Source: Glossina fuscipes
Taxonomy: Eukaryota; Arthropoda; Insecta; Diptera; Glossinidae
Direction of reading: 5' to 3'
NCBI RefSeq assembly: GCF_014805625.2
Contig: NW_023998417.1
Location: 3,730,622-3,794,621, forward strand
DNA length: 64,000 bases
Made by a program: the position numbers and the translations under genes. Under the pieces are notes generated by a model that had not been told where the DNA came from, did not search any database, and saw only the letters and a list, made by a program, of their open reading frames with translations. Below, piece after piece: positions 1 to 12,245 of the stretch (within the stretch, counting starts at the first letter, position 1; each line of letters starts with the position of its first letter).

Positions 1-1467
1 TCTAAGGCAATTTGTTCACATTTCTCCTTTTTATATCCACCGCAGACGGTATATTAAGTTTGTGAATGGATTATAAAGCGCCTTATGGACTCCTCAGCCA
101 TATATGTGTATCCTTGTTTAGCATAAAAAAAAAAGGAATAAATTTATCCAACTTGGTCTGTTTGCACGATAAATTTTCCGTCGTAAAGTCAAAGAACACA
201 AACTACTTAACTCTTCTCGCTTTTCATTAAGCAATCTGTTCACTGGCCCGCCCATACTCAGTCAAACAGCTATAACAATCAAGTGTGCTTTTCCTTTCTT
301 ATGTTATTTGCGTTTTTATACGCTGAGCAGCATATCATAACCTCACTTTTTTTTGTGTGCGGTTTTATTACCGCGTGAAACTTGCCATTGGTCATTCTTC
401 GAAAAAGGCATATTCTCCTATGAGAAAAAGATCTAGCTAACTATGAAAGGCGCTAAGATTTAAATTCATATTTTTATAGTAAATCTGAACACAACTAGAC
501 CGTAACTAGTGAAGAACAATTGATATTTTGTTTCTTATTGACATAACCAGATGAAACTTGCCTAAACATTTGTAAGCCTGTTCTAGTCTCTCCTACCACC
601 TTTGTGTAACCATAGTATACGCTCCTACCTTAGTGTCGTGGATCCAGGTTGGTTGTGGATCGTTAGTGCAACCAGGCGTGCATGTGTCTGTCAGACTTGG
701 TTTTATATAACTACACCGTTACATCTATTGTATTTAATCAATGTATTAGTTAGTTAGTTATCTAAATAAATTTTAGAACAACCTTGCAGTACCACTATAA
801 GGGGAATGAAGGCCTATGAGTCAAGCGTACATGTCTTCGCTGAATTAGTTAATTCGTGAGATGCGGTAAGGCTTCTTATATCTTTGCTTATAGACACTCC
901 TAGGAAGGTTACAAGGAAAACAAATTGGAAGTACTTGCCCCTTATCGAATATGTGGACCGACGAAACCCATAACTTGCGAAATGGGAATCCTATGTGCTC
1001 CTAGAGCCTTTCAATACTCATCCTGACTGTTTGCGTCACTTCGGCCTCAATAAGTTTGTGAGAGACCCCCCAAGTTCCAGACTGTCATGCAGCAAACACA
1101 AGCTCGAAAGTCTCTCTTTAATTGATATGAAAGAGTTTAGCGAATTTAGGAAAAAATTTTGGTGAAAGACAAAGTTAGTATTCTTCACAGCTGACTTGAC
1201 GGCTCCAAATCCTACACCCTGTTAATGGACTGATTCCCATTTGCCTATTGTTTGCCAAGCAAAAGACAGCCACGGTAAGTGTGCACTCGTCGGCCCATAA
1301 GTTATGTTTAGGACCAAAGTGATTTTGTAATGATTGCTTGTCATTTCTGCTTTCGAAATATTTATTCCAAAGACCGGAAAGCTAGCGAATCATTTACATG
1401 TATATACAAAAATATTGGAAAGCTTGTTAACTTCTCTGGATAACTTCTGCGATCTAATCAAATATAT

Positions 1468-1471
<4 letters not shown>

Positions 1472-1513
<42 letters not shown>
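1472..1513. repeat. CT/GA dinucleotide microsatellite
   Basis: A run of CT units with one late interruption, followed at once by AT-rich imperfect TATG/TGCA repeats up to about 1632. ORFs made of alternating Leu-Ser or Arg-Glu across it are artefacts of the repeat. Confidence 0.9.
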
Positions 1514-1519
<6 letters not shown>

Positions 1520-3669
1520 GTATGTAATATATTATTAAATTATTACTCTTATATATATATGCATATATGTATGCGTTTATACATGCATGCATGCATGGAT
1601 GCATATATGTATGTTTGTATGTATATATATATGTCACGGATAAGTTCTGCATCACAGGTTTCTAACAAAGAAAAATGTTATTTTCTTCGCCCAAAGACAA
1701 TTCGCATTGTCTCATTGACTGAAGGCATGCTTATGAACATTTATACGGTATACGTAGTAAAAGGAAAATATAATAGAAACGCTTCTATTTAATTAAAAAG
1801 AATTTATAACTTCTCTCGATAACTTCTATGATCTAATCACAAAATCATGAACAGGGTCAGCTACACTAAAAGAAATTCGCTCCAATTAACGTTGTCGCTG
1901 GATTACAAAAGTTTTCCAATGGATCGCCTTATTGGCCTGATATGAGGCTATTCCTACTAGTTTGAAATGTGAAACTAGTTGGCCATGGTAGGCAAGAGTT
2001 AAAGTGTTAAAGTTAAAACAGCTGACTTTACCGTGCTCTTGAATTGCTAATAGAAGGCGGTCGTAGGTGCCAAAATATTCGATCTAAACCATCAATAATT
2101 TATTTCATTCATTCTTCGTACTCATCTTATTTGCAATTTGGTCGCAATATTTTTATTTAACCACACACAAACACACGCTCAAACAAACACACACACACAC
2201 ACAAACACACACACATAGATAAGCATAAAGTAAAGCATACAACAACATACAACAACATACAACACCAAACCAAAGCATTTACAAATTTTTTTATGTTTCC
2301 TGTTTTTATCGGATTTGGTAAAGTTTTTATATTTTCCTGGTATTTGTGTTGCTAAGAAATAAAATCAAAGATATATCGAAGAGTGTCAAAAGTAGTGCTG
2401 TAGGCATGTTTGTTGTGAGCACATGTTTGCGTGTATGTATGCATTTATTATTTTCTATCTTTTTGCTCTTCAACGTACGACGTACGATGTACACATCATC
2501 TATTAGTTGGATTATATTGGTTTATTTATCGCAGTTGAACCGATACATAGACAGACCGATAAGGAATACAAAATACAGCAAACAAAATCTTCATCGCTTT
2601 CCCTTAAAGCCACATTTAATGTTGTTAGTTTTTCAATTTTGTTATATCCTTTTTTTTTTTTTCTTTTTCTTTTTTCTCCTTTTTTTTTTTTACTTTATCC
2701 TTTACTTTCCTACTTTCGTAAAATTTGATTTTCATTGCTTTTTTTTCACGTAGCATATTTTTTTTTTTTTTTTTTTTTTTTATTGCATTTAGACCAAAAT
2801 TTCTCATAGAATTGTTTATTTGTGCACTCAGGTGTGAGAGAGAATAAACATGAAATATGCCCTGTGCATATTTTATACATATATTTACAGCCTAATGCAT
2901 GTTCATATATATATATATATATATATATCTATATATGTAAGTAAGTATAATATACAGGGTGTAAAAAAATACCCAATCAATTTACTTTATAGTTTAAAAT
3001 GAGTATACTTTCAGCTATGTATGTCGGCACAATCACACAAAAAATGTACCTATCCAGTAATTGCATAGCAATAGAAAAATTTCTAGGTCGCGTCATATAA
3101 TCGGAAAAGATCACTTCATCATTATAGCAATTTTAAAGACTAAAAAATGAAAAGAAACTGAAAAAGGGAAACTTGCATCCATTCCATGATTTCGTATCGC
3201 TCACTGATTATTGCATAAAAATTGTATATAGTACAATATGTATTCAATATATAATAACCGATTGTTAGGGCAATTTGAAACACCCTTTTAAGCACGTACT
3301 CAGCTTGTGTGTATTTACTTGCATTTGTATTCAATTGAATTTTATATTGATTTCATTTTTTTTATTTTTTTTTCATTTTATTTAATATCTAATATTCAAG
3401 AGCGTAATTTGAATTCTATGAATTGGATTTTGATTGGCTTTTCTTATCTGGTAAGGTAAACACTTTTGCAATTGATTTCATTACTATGCACAGCACCGCA
3501 AAGTAAATCTACTTTATTGTATGATTTGCACCAACAGAATTACTTCGGAGATCTAGATCATATAAATTAAATATGTAGTAAAAGCCTAAAACTGATTTTC
3601 TCTTAAACGGCTCAGCACCATCAACAAATTGAAGAATATCCTTACAACACCCGGCAAAAAAATTAAAAT

Positions 3670-3745
3670 GCCTCTTAGGTGCCAAGTTATATCAGTTTAT
3701 TGGAAAATGAGCAGACTGATCGAGTGGCAAAGTATGCTGCTTCTG
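3670..3745 (+). mobile_element. LINE RNase H-domain relic
   Basis: One frame reads VPSYISLLENEQTDRVAKYA, preceded by a TAG where a TGG (Trp) codon would be expected. This resembles the conserved end of the RNase H domain of I/Jockey-type non-LTR retrotransposons, of the form W-(I/V)-P-S/G-H-x-G-x-x-G-N-E-x-A-D. No longer open frame surrounds it, so it is a decayed fragment. Identification rests on this one short block. Confidence 0.45.
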
Positions 3746-4768
3746 CACTTCTAATTATGGATGATGTCATGGGAAAGTTGGATCTTCAAAGATACATTGG
3801 AAAAAACAATTAAAGAGAAAATTAACGGAAGGAAATCTACAACACACAGGAAATCTTCAGCACTACTCTTCCATTAGCCCTCAATTAATTTCACGTTTAT
3901 ATGCAACAAATGTTGAGTAAATCAAGGTCCATACCATTCCAAAAATTCGCCTTGGATCTTAATGGATCTTAAAGAAGCCTTCCTCCCCAATCTACAATTG
4001 TGGAGAAATTCTCACTACAAAGCACAATCTCTGCGACTGCCTTAACTTTTCCTTCCGGGCTAGAAGTATTGCATTGGAGCGACAAAACTTATCGACATTC
4101 TACAAACTACGTTGAAACTAATAGGCTCAATATCCAATGTACTTTTATAAATTAAAGCCGGAAGCCTCTGTTGCTAGTGTTCAATGTCTTTTCTTTTTTT
4201 TTAGTCTAAGATTTTTTTTCAATAAGCCTTTATATTACTACAAGGTTGTTCGAAATACTCATCAAAGGCAGCATTTTCAACTTAAAGACGATTCAAGAAG
4301 AAGGATAAATTTAGATATGCCCCGAAGTGAATCGTTAACTCATTATAAGCGAAAAGTCTTTTTATTAGCTTAAGACCTTAGACATGACCGTTTTCATATC
4401 GAAACTATATAAAGTCGAAATTCCACTATAATATCTGTTACATATGTCTATATATATAGAAATTATTGACAGCAACAATTTATTTCCTAAAAATCATATA
4501 TGATTGTGTAGCGTGCAAGGCAACTCTCAAACTACGATATCTTCATTTTATTGATTCACTTCATATATTTTGCTATTTTTTCCATTAAAAAAAATTTTTT
4601 GGATCACCTAATATTTATACAATGATAACAGTGATGACGACAATGATGATAATAATGATGATAATAATACACTCACAATATGCAGCAACACGGCAATAAT
4701 TGCAACTGCCACAAAAAGTTTACGTTTATGTTCATAATTGATTGGTGTTTGAATACATGGGGTTCTTA

Positions 4769-5621
4769 TTTATTGTGCTCATCGCCATCATCAAAACGTT
4801 TGCAACGTCCACAAGCAAACTTCATATTACACCTTACAAAGTATATATATTCTGGATCAGAATCAAATTCTGAATTGACTTGATTGTGTCCGTCCGTCCG
4901 TCTTTTGTAAACATTCTCTTGACCTTAGGGAAGCAGTTATCGACTTCAAGTTTTTGGCGAAATCTTTGCAAGTTCTGACACGCAGCTTGCTATTGAAAAT
5001 GACGACTAAATCAATCGAGGGACATACCTAACGTGTTATGGACGAAAAGCAATAAAAATTTTTATTTTTCTTCATTACTCTTATTATACATACTACAGCA
5101 GATAAAATCATGCAAAAATTGAAAACGATATTCTTTGGGATATTTTATCTGCACAAAAACAGAGAAAATTGACCACGCCCACCCAATATTGTAGTGTGTC
5201 ACAGTTTAACTTTTTTTTCCAATACCGCGCAGATTTTTAATAGAGCGCAGAAATAAGCTACAAAAACACCATAAAGTTTCAAATTTAGAATGCAACTAAG
5301 CATGTCCGTCTTTGCGTTTGTCCAGCTGTCTATCTGCGCAATTCTGTAATTCTTGTGTTAAAGATTCCCCCGTTAGCGAAAATGAACATCTGGTCTAAAA
5401 ATATGCAAAAAAATTTGAAAATGCTTAAGCTTTTCAAAGGATACGCCTACAGCGCCCACACGCCTATCCTACAAAAACTTTTATTTTGAAAAGAGAAAAA
5501 ATCAATCGCGCCCACTACATATTATGAAGGATCAAAATTTAGTTCTATTGATTTTTTTGCCTCTTTTAGGGTAACTATGATGGGTATAAAATATTCGGTC
5601 ACGACCGAATACAATTTTCTT
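4769..5621 (+). repeat. Dispersed foldback-type repeat, family A, copy 1
   Basis: About 850 bp. The right end carries the family signature: GATGGGTATAAAA followed closely by the near-palindrome ATTCGGTC-AC-GACCGAAT and an AATTTTCTT tail. The left end (around 4769-4790) is a diverged copy of the inverted form of GATGGGTATAAAA. Internal blocks such as gaccacgcccacccaata and the tandem gtccgtccgtccgtc motif recur in the copies at 23879, 42033 and 55796. No coding capacity is visible, so this is a non-autonomous element. Confidence 0.7.
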
Positions 5622-5949
5622 ATCAATTAGGTCTCTTAGAAAATCGGTAAATTTTTATGCAGAGCCATTTTATTAAATGTGGTATCTTCGTAGCAATATA
5701 AGAGAGATGGCCAATAGATTCATTGCCGATGCAATAATTATGGCTATGATAATGAGAGGAGATAATGGCCAATGAGCGGTTTGGTTGTGAAATAGATGCT
5801 AGCAACTCTTGAATTATGGTTTTTGAAAATTCTTAAATCGATTTGAAAGAAACGTTGTTTTAAGACAAATTGCTGCTGTTGCTGCAAGAGGCATAATATT
5901 AATTGAATTAAGAATTTGTTTTATTCCTTTTGGAAAAAAAATGTGTCCA

Positions 5950-6241
5950 TAGTACTGTAGGCGAGTTCTTCGACAGATTTGGCCCATTTTCAACAGTAAG
6001 CTGCGTGCAAAAACTTTCAATATTTCTGCCTAAATTGAAATCGACAGCTTCATTTTTGCGATCAGGAAAATGTTTACAACAGACGGACAGACGGACAGAT
6101 GGACATGTTTAAATCGATTTAGACTTTGATGCTCATCAGGAATAAATATACTTTTTAGAGACACCTGAAGCTTCCTTCTGGACGTTGCAAACATTTCGGC
6201 AAAATGAATATACTCCTCAAGCTTCGGTGATGGGTATAAAA
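5950..6241 (-). repeat. Truncated family A repeat, copy 2
   Basis: Holds only the left portion of family A in inverted orientation, ending in the terminal motif CGGTGATGGGTATAAAA. It includes the cagacggacagacggacag block and the gacgttgcaaacatttcg block shared with the other copies. It lies about 330 bp beyond copy 1 and opposes it, giving a local inverted arrangement in the presumed Lerp intron. Confidence 0.65.
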
Positions 6242-6610
6242 ACAGTAAGACTAAATATGCATTGATGGGAAATGTTTGCGGAAGGCAAATATAAGTTTCT
6301 GTAAATAATAGGTAAATAGATCTCTTAAAAATTGGAAATAGACGTAACGTCACCTAAAAATCAAAATTCAATGTGACGAACTTAATATCGGAAATAGTCA
6401 GATGAACAGGTAAAGCCATATAAGGCAGAAATAGCTATTAACTCTATTTACATGTGATTCGTAAGGTCATAGCTCCCTTCTGTCCACGGGGAAAAAGAGA
6501 TAACAATAAATCACGACGAAATCTGCTTACTTAATAATCCATAAAGACGGCATATGAATATTATTTTCATATAGCGTAAGCGTAAAGTGCAAAGTCGATA
6601 AAAGACTTAC

Positions 6611-6866
6611 CATCAGATTCCATACAAGGTTCACCGGGATGGGAGCATACTCCGAACTTATAATTTTGTTTGTCTTGTTGTAAAGTAAATGTTTTATCCT
6701 TTAACGAACTCAAATCAAGACTGTAAGTAAAACGGGGCGAGTAACATCGCGGTACGCGTATACGCACACAACCACGCAAATCGTACGTATGTATGTATGA
6801 AAAAGAGAAATGGTAAACAGAGAATACATTAAAGTCATGCATAACTAGTGCCGTATAGACAGACAG

Positions 6867-6901
<35 letters not shown>

Positions 6902-8542
6902 AAGAGCAAATAAGCATATGCGTAAAATTAAAATTTATAGAAAAACGTAAATGGAAAATAAACAAGTGATAAAAAAAAGAAAAAAAACAAAAAAATGAAA
7001 AAGTAAACCGTTATGACGACATTCAAACAGCAGCAACAACAAAAATCAACTTACATCTCGTTGCCGTGGGTAACGGCAGTGCATGGAGCCAAATCATTGC
7101 ACGCCAAAGGAGTAGCAAATGAAAATTCATATAAACAACCGTGGTAGCCCATTAATTCCGGATGGGCATTCTGCAGTAACGATTGTCACCAGATAAGATA
7201 ACATTATAGCGTACATTATAGCGTATGCGTGTGTGCATTGCGAAATAAAATAAAAATACATATATAAATTTTTTTATTTTAAATTCCAACTTGAGTTAAA
7301 CGAAAGCAATGAATTAATTAAATCTCTGCCTGCAAGTACATATATGCACCGGTTTTACCTTAACATCTTTATCGCAATAAAAATAAATGGTCGACGAGTA
7401 ATTTGTGCTACCATTACACGGTGTCAACGAAATATGACGCATAATCAATTGGCCATTATCAATAACTGGTTGAGCATGCGCTAAACCATAGTCAAAAAAT
7501 CTTGGGAAAAAAAAAACATAAATTTTAATTTTAAATAATTGCTTCTTATTTATGTAGGAACAGGAATAATTATTGAATTTTACTTTTTCGTATAATCCTT
7601 GGCGTTCAAGTCAACAAAACATACACTGCTCCCTAAAGGACACATGGCATTCTCTCCGTATAAAACCGGTTTGCAAATATTGATTATAAAAGCATTCCCT
7701 TTACGATCCGTCGTCCTAAAGAATTCAAATCAGTTACATTACGTAAACGAATACGAAATATAGATAATTTCCCGTCTTACCTGTAGTTAGTATCGCTTAG
7801 AGATCCTAATTCATATGTGAGTCCAGTTTTTGAATCCTCAACAGAACAATTACGGCCCATAATTGTCTTCGGTTCAGGTAAGCACGCATACGGTGTTTCA
7901 TAAGTTATATAAAAAGAACAAGCGTCCTCGGACTATAATAAAAAATTTGGAAAGGATTTTCAGTAAAATTGGAACTTTTTCTCTTAGAAAAAAAGACTAC
8001 AAATACTCAATTGCTCAAGGTCATCAATAATGAATTTATAGTTAAGCTTAAGCCATACATGGGCTTATTCAGAGCAAACATTATTTAGAATCTTCACGAC
8101 AGGTGCCGGTCGTGAAGAGGTCTAAAATTAATGTAATGATTATCTGATCTGATAGATGCAATAATATATGGAATATGGTTTTTCACTTTGAATATGCAAT
8201 ATCCTCTTGCAGCTCCATATTGAGAATTCACCTATCTTTTCAATTATCTATGGGATATAGGATCAGCGCTCCGGCGCCGAAGATAACCATCTAACCCAGT
8301 ATGCCGTGAATCCTCGTCCCGTAAGTTCTTCGGTTGAAGTGCTTCAAACCTTTGTTAATTTGAAAATTTACATTTATGGACTTTGTCTTTTTGCTTAATT
8401 TTTCACAAAGTATTTACATATCTTGGAATATGTAAAGAAGAAAACGTATATATTGACAGGGATTATAAAGGTAGAGATCTATATAAAATTTGTGGGCCCG
8501 CCTTGTCTTGAGACGATGAACAAAGGATAATGTTGCTCTCTT

Positions 8543-8617
<75 letters not shown>

Positions 8618-10125
8618 CTCTTTCTTTCCCTCTCTCACTCACTCACTTCCTTTCTTTCTTTCTCTCTCTCTCTCACTCACTTCCTTTCTTTCTCTCTCTA
8701 TCTCTCTTATTTAGCTAAATATCTAATATTTACTTGGCCTTTTAATTGGTAAATAGTACTACGGTACAAATAATGTCATTTAAGAAAGCTTGTCCATCCG
8801 TCAGTTTATTATGAGAACTATCATTGGCCAAAAAAAATTTAATTAATAACCTAAAACTTGATTTTAAGACATATACTGGATTAATTGTGACGGACCGAAT
8901 ATAAAAACGAATCACCATTGCTAGTATCACAAATATCATAAATACTATTTAATGCGATAAGAATCATTTCTACAAGTGTTATTTTATTAAATGTTTACAT
9001 TATGAGCTTACGTAGGAAGTAATTTTCGATTGTTTCGTATCCAATGTGTAGTCACAGCCAAGAAACACATGCAACTGATACGTTTCATTAGTTTTGCCGC
9101 TAGCACACTTCTCACCATTTGTAAAACTGAAATACATTCTACCATTATGGTAATTCAGTTCATGTTGAGTACCTAAATTCAAAAGAATATATTTATAAAA
9201 ATAACGTATAAAAGTTATTTATTTAAAAAAAAAAAAATTATACAAACCTAGAACAAATTCTTGTTCATTCGATCTCTTTAAACAGGCTGCAGTATCACTG
9301 CGATTATGACAAGTGCGCGATAAATTTCCGCAAATATTAAATTCAAATATGTCACCCGTATCACTAACAGTCAAATGAGCAAAATCGGAACGTAAAACGC
9401 TAAAATCGAACTTATGTTGATAAACTGGTTCGGTAAGGAAACAATCATTGGTTTTAAATATCTGTCGGAAATAAGAAAAAAATACGGGAAATGACTAATA
9501 TGACAAGTTGGTAACTTCGCATGTTCACTCGCCTATGCGAAGAGAGTAACAAACACATTTTCCTCTTCCGTTTTTCTTTTTCTCTTAATTAATTAACTAT
9601 CAAAGCATTGCCAATTTGAAACGTTACAAAAATAAACATTAAAGCAATTGTTGCTTTTGTGGTACAAATAAAAATTGATTTTACTTTAATAGCGAAACAT
9701 TTTTCTTCATCTGACTATCTACTGCGAATGTTTAATGCAAATCTTTTCTTGTGTGCAAAATTCTGCTGCCTAGTTAGTAAATCTCATCTTCCGCATTTTA
9801 TAAGACTACACTTTCTCGTGGTAACACTAAATGCCAAATAGAGCCGCTATTGTGTCAAAAACATATGATCAACCAAAACAATATAAACGCAATTATTTTC
9901 GGTTAAGATTTCATCTTAAGAGCAAAGGAAATGGGGAATTATAAAAACAAACAGCACTAACACATAAACACAATCAGGAAAACAATTGATAATGTATACA
10001 CGTATATTTTCTGCATTACTTACCAAAGGATTAAGATTATCATTACTGGCTGCTCCTGTTGCTGCGGTGACCTTGACAAGAAACCCGACCAATGTAAACA
10101 AAAACGGCGTCAAGTGTTTGTACAT
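6611..10125 (-). CDS. Lerp: Lysosomal enzyme receptor protein (mannose-6-phosphate receptor-like), 5' exons
   Basis: Partial. Eight coding exons read on the minus strand: 10125-10024, 9461-9248, 9172-9012, 7932-7781, 7715-7584, 7500-7359, 7170-7055 and 6720-6611; all have GT/AG sites and phases close, giving about 376 residues. The start chosen (MYKHLTPFLFTLVGF) opens a hydrophobic signal peptide. The mature part is Cys-rich, with spaced motifs such as FEFNICGNLS, FIINICKPV and YDLSSL-like turns typical of repeated MRH (P-type lectin) domains of the cation-independent mannose-6-phosphate receptor. In flies Lerp carries lysosomal hydrolases from Golgi to lysosome by a cytoplasmic tail that binds GGA adaptors. 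The transmembrane segment, tail and remaining repeats are not seen; Drosophila Lerp is about 880 residues, so less than half is here. Family assignment is firm; orthology to Lerp leans on gene order. Confidence 0.85.
6869..6895. repeat. CA/TG microsatellite in Lerp intron
   Basis: A short run of CA units lies in the intron between Lerp exons 7 and 8, next to a GACAGACAGAC block. It creates a spurious Cys-Val ORF on the minus strand. Confidence 0.85.
8541..8712. repeat. Long CT microsatellite with TTTC variants
   Basis: About 70 bp of pure CT followed by interrupted TTTC/CTCACT repeats, in the Lerp intron between exons 3 and 4 (9011 to 7933). Ser-Leu and Arg-Glu ORFs over it are artefacts. 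Confidence 0.9.
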
Positions 10126-10905
10126 GATTCTGACGATGGTACAAAGAGAAATACTACAAAACATACAAACACGTACGCTACACAATAACAAAATTCTGCA
10201 TATGTAGAGTTTTTGTAATCAGGTGGTTGCCGATAAAAAGAAAAACAACAAACAATGGATGATTTAACACTTTTAAACTCTTGTTAATAGCTGTTAATTC
10301 ACATATTCTGGCTTATGAAAATGCGACATATAAACATTTTAGCTTTATCAAAGACCTTTAACTTTTTTTTCATCATTATTCTCTAATAAAACAATCGTTA
10401 ACTTGTTATTGCTTAACCATCTATTAAGTTCACAACTTACATTTTATCATCTATTTATTTATTATTATTTGTTTTTTGGTTTTTACCGATTGAAGACAAA
10501 ACCATTTATCGCTTTTTTGTAAAGAAAACAAATATTTACATACACATATATAAATAATGCATAGATTATAGCCAAATGAAAATATGAAGTTTTTAAATCA
10601 ATTAACCAGCTTAAAGCTCCACGCAATTGGAAAATCGCAAGAAAACTGAAACTACCGCTATTAATAATTGAGAGTTATTTACATTTATGCTTTAATTGAA
10701 ATTTACTTTTCTCTTTACTCTTTACCTTTATGCTACTGCCAGGCTAAGATTTTTTTTGTATTGTTCACAATCTTAAATACATGTTAATGTTGGCATTGCC
10801 ACTAACGAAACAGCTGTCGTTATCAACAATTCTTAGTCGGCACTCATTGCAATCGTACAAAACCAAAATTTTTTTGCAATCATAATTATTAAAATTAATA
10901 AAAAC
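10126..10905. promoter_or_regulatory. Divergent Lerp/IntS12 intergenic region
   Basis: About 780 bp separates the two start codons, so it must hold the 5' UTRs and promoters of both genes. An E-box CAGCTG followed by GTTATCAAC sits near 10811-10826, roughly 85 bp before the IntS12 start codon. No TATA box at a convincing spacing was seen. Confidence 0.5.
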
Positions 10906-11802
10906 ATGTCTTCATCCGCGGAGTTTGAATTTTTATTAAAGCGAGCCACAACTTTGTTGCATTCATCACAATCGAATTCTGCTTTCGAATTGCGACAATT
11001 GCTTGATGAAGAAATAAAAAAGCGCTATGGATCAGAAAAAATGATTACAAACAGCATGAACAAAAAGCAATTAGACGAAGAAGCAAATTTTCCTGGCCGC
11101 CGAGCTGCCACTCCTCCACCACAACCAGTTGAGGAAATTATTAATTTGATTAACTCTCCCGCTAAAACAATATCGGATTCCCCAGATACGATAGTCGATT
11201 CCGAAGATGCAAGTGGCGCTTTGTTATCGACAACAGCAGAAGACGAGGCTAATCTTAAAGAGTTTGGTGATTTGAATTGTTGTGTTTGTGGTGAAATGAT
11301 GTTTACGGCCACAAACCGCTTAATTGAATGTTGTAAATGTGGCTCTTTATACCATCAAGAATGTCACAAACCTCTTATCGCAGACGATGAAATTTCCGAC
11401 GACCAAGTACAAAATTGGCAATGCGATAATTGTGTCAATAAGCCCTCAACGACCAAAGCAGCTGGTTTAATAGCCGATGAACTAATGCCACTGACGACCA
11501 CTTCAGTCGGTTCAATTAACAAATCAAAGTCGTCTGCCACTTCATCGCGGTCATCATCGTCATCAAATTCCTCGTCTCCTTTTTACAAAGCAGAACATAC
11601 ACTAACTTCTACTGCAACGACATCCAAAGTTAAAGAAGAAAAACCAGCTTCATCGACTTCAAAATGTGCAACGATAAGTACTGGGATCACTCAATCATCA
11701 TCATCATCGTCATCCAAAAAGCATTCTTCTTCTTCTCCTTCATCAAATAAATCGAAGTCTTCCTCAAGACATCACGATAGTAAGCGAAAATCCGCAAAAT
11801 AA
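10906..11802 (+). CDS. IntS12: Integrator complex subunit 12 (PHD finger protein)
   Basis: Single-exon ORF of 298 residues; the ATG follows an A-rich context (aaaacATG). A C4HC3 PHD finger spans residues 125-176: C125/C128, C142/C145, H150/C153, C173/C176, with IECCKCGSLYHQECHKP in the middle, closely resembling the INTS12 PHD finger. The N-terminal 40 residues (FEFLLKRATTLLHS...) form a predicted amphipathic helix; in INTS12 the conserved N-terminal segment is the part that binds the Integrator core, mainly INTS1. After the PHD the chain is low-complexity, rich in Ser and Lys, and ends in a basic tail (HHDSKRKSAK), as in INTS12 orthologues. Integrator is a nuclear complex that cleaves snRNA 3' ends and terminates paused Pol II. 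The gene is divergent from Lerp and convergent with ball. Confidence 0.9.
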   Translation: MSSSAEFEFLLKRATTLLHSSQSNSAFELRQLLDEEIKKRYGSEKMITNSMNKKQLDEEANFPGRRAATPPPQPVEEIINLINSPAKTISDSPDTIVDSEDASGALLSTTAEDEANLKEFGDLNCCVCGEMMFTATNRLIECCKCGSLYHQECHKPLIADDEISDDQVQNWQCDNCVNKPSTTKAAGLIADELMPLTTTSVGSINKSKSSATSSRSSSSSNSSSPFYKAEHTLTSTATTSKVKEEKPASSTSKCATISTGITQSSSSSSSKKHSSSSPSSNKSKSSSRHHDSKRKSAK

Positions 11803-11898
11803 CGAAAAAAGAAATACTTTTAGAGATAAGATTGCATTTTTACACTAAGAATCTTTATGACATCATTTAACCATTTTCTTGTTTTACCTTACATAAGC

Positions 11899-11899
11899 C

Positions 11900-11945
<46 letters not shown>
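11899..11945. repeat. AT microsatellite
   Basis: A pure TA run immediately beside the mariner relic that begins at 11946. TA is the target dinucleotide of mariner elements, so the insertion may have used this run. Confidence 0.9.
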
Positions 11946-11949
<4 letters not shown>

Positions 11950-12245
11950 TGGGCCACATAAAAAGTCTGTGCAGTTTTTTGGTATATTTTTGAACAAAAA
12001 TTAATTTTAATGAAGTACATATTAGCCATTACCTATGATCTTTTGCTATTTTTCGGGTAGCTTCAAAATTCCATCGATTGTGTGGTTTATCATCGAAACA
12101 CTTGGCTAAGCAATTTTAAACGGCACATCGATTGGCCAATTTTTTATCATCAAAGGAGTTTTGCAGAGACGAAACAAATGATAGTCAGACGGTGCAAGGT
12201 CCTAGCTATAAGGTGGATGCTTTAAAACTTCCCAACCAAGTATAT
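11946..12245 (-). mobile_element. Mariner transposase relic (C-terminal part)
   Basis: On the minus strand a frame reads GWEVLKHPPYS-stop-DLAPSDYHLF, the well-known mariner block around the third catalytic Asp (WEVLPHPPYSPDLAPSDYHLF type), then, after indels, a LPEKWQKI-like C-terminus. The 3' flank on the plus strand, ACATTGGGCCACATAAAAAG, looks like a mariner terminal inverted repeat. Stops and deletions show it is dead. It sits between the convergent IntS12 and ball genes. Confidence 0.8.

Larger units (their letters stand above)
1..6600. other. Repeat-rich, probably intronic DNA of Lerp
   Basis: No convincing exon was found here on either strand. The stretch lies 3' of the last Lerp exon I can see, whose open splice donor is at 6610, so it is most simply intron or repeat insertion within Lerp. 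It contains a CT microsatellite (about 1472-1513), a short RNase H-like LINE relic near 3678, two copies of a foldback-type dispersed repeat (4769-5621 and about 5950-6241), and a GC-richer stretch at about 570-1330 that may be older transposon debris. The start, near 30-120, resembles one end of the second dispersed repeat family of this window. Confidence 0.5.

Noticed and set aside
1334..1792. 152-codon ORF on the plus strand
   Set aside because: Its core is a CT microsatellite (Leu-Ser repeats) followed by TATG repeats; no family resemblance.
8414..8718. ORFs of Arg-Glu or Ser-Leu repeats on both strands
   Set aside because: Direct translation of the CT/GA microsatellite in a Lerp intron.
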